Shown: positions 56,103 through 64,000 of the stretch, one piece after another
Position numbering within the stretch: position 1 is the stretch's first letter
Layout: each line of letters opens with the position of its first letter
Source: Monosporascus cannonballus
Taxonomy: Eukaryota > Ascomycota > Sordariomycetes > Xylariales
Assembly (NCBI GenBank): GCA_004154925.1
Contig: QJNS01000090.1
Coordinates: 1-64,000 of the forward strand
Direction: 5' to 3'
DNA: 64,000 bases
The notes under the pieces: generated by a model
The model's input: the letters and a program-made list of their open reading frames with translations, nothing else
What the model was told of the DNA's origin: nothing
Databases searched by the model: none
Position numbers and translations under genes: made by a program

Positions 56103-57737
56103 ATTGTTGCCGCAATCCGTTGCAGGATGTCTCTCTGGTGTATCCGGAATTCTTAGGCAATTGATGGGAGGCTCATATATGTAGGGCCGTTGTCGTTCAT
56201 GCAGTTTGTCGCTCGTCAGGTGATCTCAAATAGTAGAGGGTGTATCTGGTGCCTACTGTTTGGCATCGTGCTTGCCGTTAGAGAAACCATTCTGACAACG
56301 TTTGAAGGGAGTAATGAGAACGTAAAAGGTAGTATAGCAGAATTATATGAGGGGACGAATTGGGGCAAGCCAGAGACGAAGAAGGATGAGCAGCATGGGC
56401 AGGAGCATTAAACCCCACAACAAGCAAACAGGACGAAAGGGTAAAGTTATGGGAGTTTGAAGGTGGAAGGATGGATATCGATCAAATGTTTGTCGAAGTT
56501 TGTGCTGGTAAAGTCTTTTTTTGATGAGTGTAGTAACGGAACTGAACGTTGAGTTTGATATGGAGTTCAGGGCTAAGTGCTGTCGGGAAGACGTATCGAG
56601 ACATTGAGGGCAAGGGAAGAGGGATTGTTTGACAATTGGGAATGCCGAAGAGCTATTGAGAAGAGGATTGTGATCGGGAAAAGGATTGACGAACTGTATA
56701 AATGTGATTTCGCATATACGCGTTAATTCTGAAACCAGACTGTCACTGAGACAGCTCAGTAGACAGACTCTGGGGAACAGAAGGTAGAGGTTGCGACATA
56801 GTCATTCACGATGCGCGACGATAAAACGGGCGGATAGGGAAACATGAGTGGAGCCGGCTGACTGATAAAATGAGCTAGGGAATGGCGAAACAATTATCCA
56901 TCGCAGCAGATAAGTACCTACCTAACGTACCACCTAGATACCAGGTATGCATGTACTTGTATATCGGCGGTTGATGGAGTAAAGCACCTACCTAGGTTAT
57001 GGATTGATCTCAGTGGTACTGAGGAAGGTTGGCGATGAGGAAGGTACAGGTACATAGCAAGTTGGTACGCAGGCTCAACCTTATGCCTATTATGTACAGC
57101 GATACAGAACCACCCCTTCCTTTCTTTAAGCCATAAATGAAGATGTTAACGCACCTACAGTAATTTCTTTCCCATGGTGACCGCGCAGCTACAGCTGTTA
57201 ATTAGGCATAATTCACAGCTTTGATAAATGTTTACTTAGCCTTATACTGGAGGTTTCTAAATGTGCATTTAAACGTGAGTTGTTAACCTGGAAGGCGGTA
57301 CTTCGATGGGTGGTCTGAAAACCAGACACAACCACATCCTCACCAAACTCCGTAAGACATCCATTTTATTTATCTAAAGGTAACCGAGTAGGTAACTAGA
57401 TTCGTAGTGCTAGTTATTGGATTTTTTTTTAAAAAAAATAAATTAAGTGTAGACGGTTCCGATAACAGAGGAAGATATTTACTTATCATGAGGATTATTA
57501 TCTTACCAGGCATACCTGTTCTCACGTTATAGAATATCTACTTATTGATTATATAAGACCTTTGGAGTGGACACTTAACGCTGGATACGTCATTACTTCG
57601 GAGCTGTGTTCCCGATGTACGTGGTAAAGGAATGTCAGGTGGTATAACGACATCCTCAACAGTGAAACGAACCCTCCTTATGTGCAGCCATTTCTCGACA
57701 TCATACTCGAACTGATCCACCTCTCCACCCCTCCAAA
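56103..57737. other. Divergent spacer, Ars2 and TspO
   Basis: 1.6 kb with both promoters. No supported gene; a T/A homopolymer pair is at 57421-57440. The open frame at 56190-56411 has no motif and no splice context. Confidence 0.5.
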
Positions 57738-58422
57738 ATGACAACCTACATCCCGCAGCTCACGTTACCAGAGCGGGTCTTCGCCAGCGCACCGGCGTCG
57801 ATCCTGCTGCCCGTGGCGCTGGGGACGGCAGTGGGCTACAGCACAAGACGTAAGTCTTTCTTCCCTTCTTCCTCCATCTCCCTCCACTTCGTACTTGCAA
57901 CCAGACAACTAAACCCAACCGCCACGTCAAACAGCAAATCAAACAGAGGAAACCTACAACCTAATCAGACAACCCCCGCTGCGACCTCCGCCCTGGGTCT
58001 TCGGGCCCGTGTGGACGGTGCTGTACGGCCTGACAGGGTACGGCGCCTACCGGGGGATCGGGCTTAACCTAACATCGGTATTGCCGGGTACTATGCCGGT
58101 GGCAAGGCGGGCCGCGACGCTGTACATGCTGCAGCTGGGGCTGAACTTGGCGTGGATGCCGCTGTTCTTCGGGGCGCGGCGGCCCGCTGCGGCCATGCTA
58201 GACGTGCTCGCGCTGCTGGGTGCCAACGCGTACCTCGCGCGCCTGTTCTTCGGTACCCGCGACGGGCTCGCCGACCCTGTCGCCGGCTGGTGCTGGGCGC
58301 CCTACGTCGCGTGGCTCAGCTTTGCCGCCTACCTGAACGCCGGCGTCGGGTATCTCAACGACTGGGATATCTCCGATGCCACGCTGAGGAGGCGGAAGGC
58401 AGCCGGTAAGGGTGCGCAGTAA
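57738..58422 (+). CDS. tspO: TspO/MBR family protein (translocator protein)
   Basis: Five-helix membrane protein of the TspO/MBR (peripheral benzodiazepine receptor) family, which binds porphyrins and sterols and usually sits in the outer mitochondrial or ER membrane. Two exons, 57738-57849 and 57947-58422; 195 residues. The 97-nt intron has donor GTAAGT and acceptor AAACAG; splicing gives STRQETYNLIRQPPLRPPPW. The signature PPPWVFGPVWTVLYGLTGYG follows. Later motifs LYMLQLGLNLAWMPLFFGAR and WAPYVAWLSFAAYLN match helices 3 and 5 of the family. Exon 2 is very GC-rich and opens other frames. Divergent from Ars2 and convergent with the ornithine carrier, with no functional link implied. Confidence 0.92.
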
Positions 58423-58771
58423 AGGGACGAGAGTGGCGAGTTGTTGTATAAGGTGTCTTGCATAGGTGGGAAGAAGTGACTTGGGTTATCAGATACCGTC
58501 ACCAGCGGCCGACACATGGATCAATGAACTTATGTATAAAGTGGACAAAGTTATATCTACATGCCTCCACTATTTAAGGAGGCCAATGCCTATCTACGAG
58601 GTCGGCGTTCCCATATCTAGTTTCCCCAACAGTACCGAAATCTATTCCGCCGTCTACGCCCCTGTCAACGCCCCTGTCATGTATTCACGACGGGGAAACA
58701 CCCGGAACGCCACCATATATACGCCATATCTCTCCGATCGATCCCGTCTATATAGTATCATGCTAGGTTGC
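58423..58771. other. Convergent spacer
   Basis: 349 bp of 3' flanks between TspO and the carrier gene. Nothing else seen. Confidence 0.5.
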
Positions 58772-59843
58772 TCACAGGGGCAAGTGGCGCTTCAGGCCAT
58801 CGTAGACCATGAAGATGAAAGCCGAGCTCGGCGCCGACCTCAGCACCGTGATCCCACAGCCGCGGTACATGCCCCGCACGCCGCTCTGCTTCCACAGGGC
58901 CCTGCCCTCCTGCATGAAGGTCCGGTTCTGGGCCGAGCCGCCGATGGGCGACGTCTGCATCCGGGACTTGATGGTGTCGGCGGGGAAGAAGAGGAAGTTG
59001 TACGACATGCCGGCGGACGCGCCGGCGACCGCCTGCTGCCAGAGCGGCAGCGCCTCCGTGGCGAGCGCGTCCTTCTCCAGCTGCGACGTGGCGTTCCGCT
59101 CGTTGAGGAGGTAAAAGAGCTTTGTTGTGGTCTCCTTGGAGCCGAACCATGCTGAGCAGCCGCCGGCTTCCCGGAGAAATGTCCCCATCTGCCCGTGCCA
59201 GAAACCTCGGAAGCCTTCGTGCTTGTAGACTCCCCTGATGACGGACATGACGCCGGGGGCTTTCGGGGCCATACCGTCCCCGCTCGTCGTCATGGGGACT
59301 TGGATTTTGCACTTTACGAGCTCGATGGGCGTGAGCACGAAGGACGTGAGCGAGCCGGAGAACGCACCGGTGAACCATAAAGCCGGAAGAGGGAGCACTC
59401 TGTCGCGTGAATAGTATCCCGATGCGTATGCAACCTCCCTACCTAAGCGCTCGAAGAAAAAGAGGCTGCTCGTCTCGGCAGCGGCACCGAGGAGCGGCGC
59501 GGTTATCCCGCGGTATAATCCCATAACGCCATCGGCTTTTATGGACTGCCGGAAGCAGTCGAGGGGACCGGTATATCGGAGGGGGAGGTGGTCGGGCTGC
59601 GATTGTAGGCGGACTTTGACTGTGTCGAAGGGGTATTCGATGTATTTGCCAACAATGCCGGAGATCTGGAGTTTCTGTTAGATTAATGCGCCGGAGAGGT
59701 CGCCAAGGTGGCTGCCTTACAGATCCGTAGAGAATGTCTTCGATGGCCTCCATAGCCGTTGACTTCGCCTTGTCGGGAATGTCAACAGGTAGAGCCCTCA
59801 CAGTTGCGGTCGACACAGGAGCTCCTCCCTCTTTAACGGCCAT
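58772..59843 (-). CDS. ort1: Mitochondrial carrier, ornithine transporter type
   Basis: Inner-mitochondrial-membrane carrier of the SLC25 family; closest in motif detail to the fungal ornithine/arginine carrier (yeast ORT1/ARG11, Neurospora ARG-13), which exports ornithine for cytosolic arginine synthesis. Two exons, 59721-59843 and 58772-59665; 55-nt intron (GTAAGG, TCTAACA, CCAG); 338 residues. Three repeats carry the carrier signature: [30 protein letters not shown] and [14 protein letters not shown]. The stretch [20 protein letters not shown] in repeat 1 and [20 protein letters not shown] in repeat 2 are typical of the ornithine group. The first in-frame ATG (MAVKEGGAP) is used. Carrier class is certain; substrate assignment is by motif memory. 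Confidence 0.9.
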
Positions 59844-61879
59844 GCTGTTCAAGAAAGTTCGCTCCGGCACTACCGGCGACAAGATGAAGTCAACCGATCA
59901 AGATTCGTAGCTGGGAGTATACCTAGAGTTAGGGCTATTGGGCAGGCAAAAGCCCTGCGGCTTGCCGGAGTTGGCGTACGGTAGCACCGCAGGCAGGTGT
60001 AAGACGAGAATCACTCGGTAGCTACGACATGTCGGAGACGGGACTATCGTCAGCGTGTGTTGCAAGGGCGAGGACCTGTCCTGTATATGTAGCTGGAGAT
60101 GTCTGGTACACACCCAGATGCAGGTTGGTTGTCACCGCTTGTCGAGCGGATGTAATTGGTGATGTTGGCTTCGGTTGATCAAGACTATCTCTATCGGCGG
60201 CATGTCGGCCTAGCTCCCTGGAGGGAAAGAAGTGTTTGGGGTGGGAGTGGAAGCCATTACGTAGCCATGGTTACCATTACGAGGGAAAGCCTGGTTTTTA
60301 TAATGGGGTCTAATGCCAGAAATCGGTATAAATGCTGAGAAAATAAAGGTATCTCTCGGACAGCCAGGAACAGAAGATATTTTTTTTGGCGCATCTGAGC
60401 GATGTCGGGTTGTCGTAAGACCTCGGGAGTTCCTGGAAATTTTCGCGCTATCGATCGTTTGTGCTTGGTGTGGGATAGAGAATGGAGGGGTTTGCAGGAT
60501 TGCGGGCATTGAGGCACTTTACGGAGTGTCACAGGGATCACTGCGACAAAACTCAAAAATCAGGAAGAGATACACGCCCGGGTACATTTAACCGAAATTT
60601 TAATAAATTAAGCAGAAATTCGAAGTTTTCTTAAGTATAAACATGCGTTAAACAAGATAATCGAGTAGATTTAATTGACTAATCTAACTGATTTAACTGA
60701 TCTGACCTAGTTAATCTTATTATCGACTTAAACTTATCGTCGACTTTGTTTTTAAAGTCTAGAAGTTCAAAGACGCATACGTATAAGTCTGTTTCTTAGA
60801 TCTTTGTCAATTTGTATAAAGCGTATAAAATTAAGTAATATCTTGAAATCTTAGAAGTCTTAGTTCCTAATATAATCTTATTGCCGATCTTATCGCCGAT
60901 ATAAGCTGATTTTCTTAATCTAACTGATCTAATCTAATTAACTAAGCTTAATTAACTTGAATTAATTGTCGATTTAATTAATTGTCGATTTATTTAGTTA
61001 TTAACTTTAATTTATTAATATGATAATATATACATTTATTCCTTATAAGGTGGACTAGAGTGTCCAAACCCTAATTAGAGTTTGGAATTGCTGATTTTTT
61101 AATATTATAGCTAGCGTTGCACGCTTGTTATCTCACAAATAATTTAATATATAAAATGAGTTTTACGAATTTAAAAGGCTTAAATTACTTAAATAATTAT
61201 ATTTTTATTTACATATATTATAAGTTAATTGCCTAATTGTAATTAGTAAATACAATATATATAAAGTAAAATAGCTGTATTAAAAATTTATCTTATTAAA
61301 ATCAGACTTTATTTTAAAGATTGTGGCGGCGCCTGCAGCGCAGCTATAGCTAAGTAACATTTAGTACTACGTTAATTTAATTTATAAAAGACCTATAAAA
61401 ACAACAAAATCTTTAAGATAATGCTTAATATTAAGTTATATTTTTTTAATTCCGTTTTATACATTTTTATAAAAATTTTTTAAAAAAATAAAAATTCGCA
61501 AATATAATAATATTAAAGTTTTAGTGTAAAATAGAATAAAGATTATAAATATATATAGTTTTAAAAAAGCTTTTAACCATATATATAATTTTTATCGGAG
61601 TTAATTTAATAAAAATATTGAAAAAACAAGTTAAAATTTTCCTTTTATATATATTTTTATATCGGAACGCCTTTGTAACTATAATAATATAATTACTATG
61701 TATAATATTTTCTAATAGATTTTAAAAGGTAATTTAATATAGAAAAAGCTCGTATAATTATGTTTTTGTCTATACGAATTATAATTATTATATCGCAGCT
61801 ATAAGAGCATTCTAGATTTAGTTACCTTTAATTTTTTTTATAGACTGCGACGTAATAACAATAGGCTGTACAGACAAAA
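59844..61879. other. Promoter side of the carrier, then AT-rich degenerate DNA
   Basis: 59844-60590 has normal composition and no supported gene. From about 60600 the sequence turns AT-rich with loosely repeated TTAACTGATCT and AATTGTCGATTT words. A 22-bp imperfect palindrome lies at 61064-61085. A small GC-rich island (about 61323-61345) survives. Probably an old RIP-damaged repeat; family not assignable. Confidence 0.45.
61064..61085. repeat. Palindrome in AT-rich DNA
   Basis: CCAAACCCTAATTAGAGTTT plus GG: two arms CCAAAC/GTTTGG around CTAATTAG with one mismatched pair. Possibly an end sequence of a decayed transposon. Confidence 0.4.
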
Positions 61880-62227
61880 TGTTATGATCTAACGGGCTGC
61901 GGCCTCGAGAAACAGTCGCAACAAGAAAATGACTAAGCTATGTGGGTCAAGTCACGTGATGGCTTGACAGGATCTATCGTAGAGCCTATAAAGCCAGGCT
62001 CGATAAGATCGGGAAAATCAGGTATAATACGCTCGTTATTTCCATAGTCTAGATAGCATTAGCTGGTAACACTTATCAATACCAATCGCTTGCAATACGA
62101 CTTCTGCACCCTTGGTATTAAGAGATGTGACTAAGTTACCTCATTGTTACAGAGTCCTACAATACTTCTGCTAATATAAACCCGTATAACTAAGGTTCAA
62201 TAGTTGGTTAAACCCTTAGCCGTTATA
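61880..62227 (+). mobile_element. Solo LTR of the same Gypsy family
   Basis: 348 bp, from TGTTATGATCTAACGGG to CCCTTAGCCGTTATA. The flanks are CAAAA (61875-61879) and TAAAA (62228-62232), a 5-bp target duplication with one C/T difference. No internal region follows, so it is a solo LTR left by LTR-LTR recombination. Its 3' third matches the LTR ends of elements A, B and the copy at 62713; its 5' part differs. It is less AT-shifted than the full elements. Confidence 0.8.
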
Positions 62228-62712
62228 TAAAATAATTACTAGACGGATTTTTCTTATTTTAAGAATATTAAGAAAACCCGACGTATAATAATACGACTAG
62301 TAATTATATGATTACTATTTATATAAATATTATAGTCGCTTATTTTCTAAACTTAAATTTAATTGTATTAGCTTTTATTTTAATTTTATAAATTTTTAAA
62401 AATTTATATATATGTATATAATTTTGTATTTAATAAAAATATTAAATAATAAATTTATCAGATATAAATTAATTATATTTTAATTATGAAATTATTTCGA
62501 ATTTATTTGTTTTTAATTTTTTTTAAACTTTAAAGTAATAACAATAACTCGTATAATTAAAAATATAATTAAACGAGCTTTATTATATTAAAATACTTTT
62601 AAACAGCTTCTAGGAAAATAATATACTCGGTATTTACGTTATCGTAACTATAAAAACATTACATTTGATAATTTTACTAAATTTTAATTTAACTATATTA
62701 GCTTTAATTTTT
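62228..62712. other. AT-rich spacer between two LTRs
   Basis: No readable coding remnant. Strongly AT-shifted, probably RIP-damaged or spill-over from neighbouring repeats. Confidence 0.45.
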
Positions 62713-63081
62713 TGTTACGACCCAACTCAAGATCGGCCACGAAAATGATCGGACCCACAAAAAAGAGTCACGTGATTTGGATCTCTCTTAGCATCAAGAT
62801 TTAAATAAATCCATATAGAACTAACCGAATCTAATAGCATTAAATCTTTAATAACGTCAAAATCTAATAACGATTTAATTAATTTATGAAAATATATACG
62901 CTTATTACTTCCATAATCTAAATAGCTTTAACTTGCAATAATAATTCGTTACCCAAAATATTTTTGGTATTACAAGACGTAATAAATTACTGTATGTATT
63001 GCTTAAATTCCTACGATATTTCTGTTAATATAAATCTGTCGACTTAAGTTTAATAATTGGTTAATTAACTTAGCCGTTATA
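62713..63081 (+). repeat. 5' LTR of the third Gypsy copy
   Basis: 369 bp. The 3' half (CGCTTATTACTTCCATAATC onward) is close to element A's LTR; the 5' half is different again (ATCGGCCACGAAAATGATCGG). Confidence 0.8.
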
Positions 63082-64000
63082 CGTTATAAGTTTTTATTCA
63101 GTAATACCGTTAAACTTTAAGCAATATTTAATACTGTCAAAATATCGACCAGCATTCAAAAAACCTTTGCTTAACAGTTTCAGGCTCGAATTCGGGAGTT
63201 GGAAAGAAAAATTCGACAATTTAAAGCTATACCTGCCTAACCCTTTTTCGTTCGTATGAAGTCGAAAAAACCAGAATCTTACGATAAAAAAAACAACCTT
63301 TAAACCTTTTTAATTTAGGCACGAATTTACTTTTGTTTTTTAAATTTTAACGACCTAGCGGATATAATCTTAATAATAAAAGTATGCCTAACAAAAAATG
63401 CGGTTAATTAATTTGAACCTATTATAAGAAACTTTTTAGAAATAAAAAAAGAAAATAAGGAAAATTTTATTAACGAAATCTTTTCGACTTATATTAATTT
63501 TGAAAATAAAATGCGCGATAATTTCGGCAATCCGGATAAAAAACAATTAACGGCTTAATAACTTTTATAATTCCGACAAAAAAAACCTGCGTCCAAGTAC
63601 GCCGTAACCTTTAAAAGTTTTGCAGCTAAAGCAGGATAGGAAGATAACGAAGCCGATACTCTTATCGACATATTTTATAAAGGATTAAAGAACGATATAA
63701 AGGATAAAATTATTCGAATCGAACGACCAATTGCTTTGGACCGGTATATCGTAAAGGTAATTAAGATTAACAATCGACAATTTAAAAAACGACAAAAAAA
63801 AGGATAATATGCCTTACGTTCGGGATATAAGTTTAACCAAAGAAAAAAACAAAACGCATTCCTTACTTTTCATAAAACGGCGCCAAAACTTATGGAACTC
63901 GGCGTTACTTACAAATAAAATTAAAACCAGATTAAATGCTTTAATTATAGCAAAATGGGACACAAGGCCTATAAGTACAAAAAACTCAAGAAATTACAAT
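62713..64000 (+). mobile_element. Third Gypsy copy, 5' LTR and gag, cut by the window end
   Basis: 5' LTR 62713-63081, starting TGTTACGACCCAACTC and ending TTAGCCGTTATA, then a gag region colinear with element A from 4701. A zinc knuckle is readable at 63937-63978 (CFNYSKMGHKAYKY): the His is kept while the second and last Cys are now Tyr. Less damaged than A or B in places. Protease, RT and integrase lie beyond the window. Confidence 0.8.

Noticed and set aside
1..64000. CRISPR arrays, tRNA and rRNA genes
   Set aside because: No regularly spaced direct repeats, no tRNA B-box with a foldable cloverleaf and no rRNA-like blocks were seen by eye; a tRNAscan or Infernal run would be decisive.

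Overview
This window looks like nuclear DNA of a filamentous ascomycete (Pezizomycotina, probably Sordariomycetes). Genes are spread at fungal density, introns are short (50-325 nt) with GTRNGT donors and CTAAC/CTAAT branch points, and the families found are an ABCC transporter, a four-repeat annexin with a Pro/Gly/Tyr-rich head, a fungal YeeE/YedE protein and TspO. Transposons are degraded to about 75-80 % A+T, and the differences between copies are almost all C-to-T/G-to-A, as expected from repeat-induced point mutation (RIP). The species cannot be named from sequence alone.

Layout. (1) 334-1942: eIF3m, minus strand. (2) 4131-19266: a RIP-degraded block that resolves into three transposons nested inside each other. 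The outermost is a Tc1/mariner-type element with ~107-bp terminal inverted repeats. Gypsy-type element A (plus strand, 4306-17718, target duplication CAAAG) sits inside its transposase gene. Gypsy-type element B (minus strand, 9620-16277, target duplication AATTA) sits inside the integrase of A. Both Gypsy elements carry, between pol and the 3' LTR, an antisense ORF with the same CX2CX6C spacing. (3) 20188-30058: an unrecognised coiled-coil protein, a fungal protein with two matched C2HC zinc fingers, and a degenerate AT-rich spacer with a possible micro-element. (4) 30059-43358: ABCC transporter, annexin, a Ser/Thr-rich secreted protein, a small single-pass membrane protein and galactokinase. 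(5) 45880-52755: a secreted Ala/Lys/Glu-repeat protein, an FAD monooxygenase and a YeeE/YedE membrane protein. (6) 53265-59843: Ars2/Serrate, TspO/MBR and a mitochondrial ornithine carrier. (7) 60600-64000: AT-rich DNA with a solo LTR and the 5' end of a third Gypsy copy cut by the window edge.

The host genes are mostly independent housekeeping genes: translation (eIF3m), capped-RNA metabolism (Ars2), the Leloir pathway (galactokinase), arginine metabolism (ornithine carrier) and transport. I see no secondary-metabolite cluster, CRISPR array, rRNA or tRNA gene. Exon boundaries below were derived by hand from splice signals, frame continuity and family motifs; starts use ATG only.
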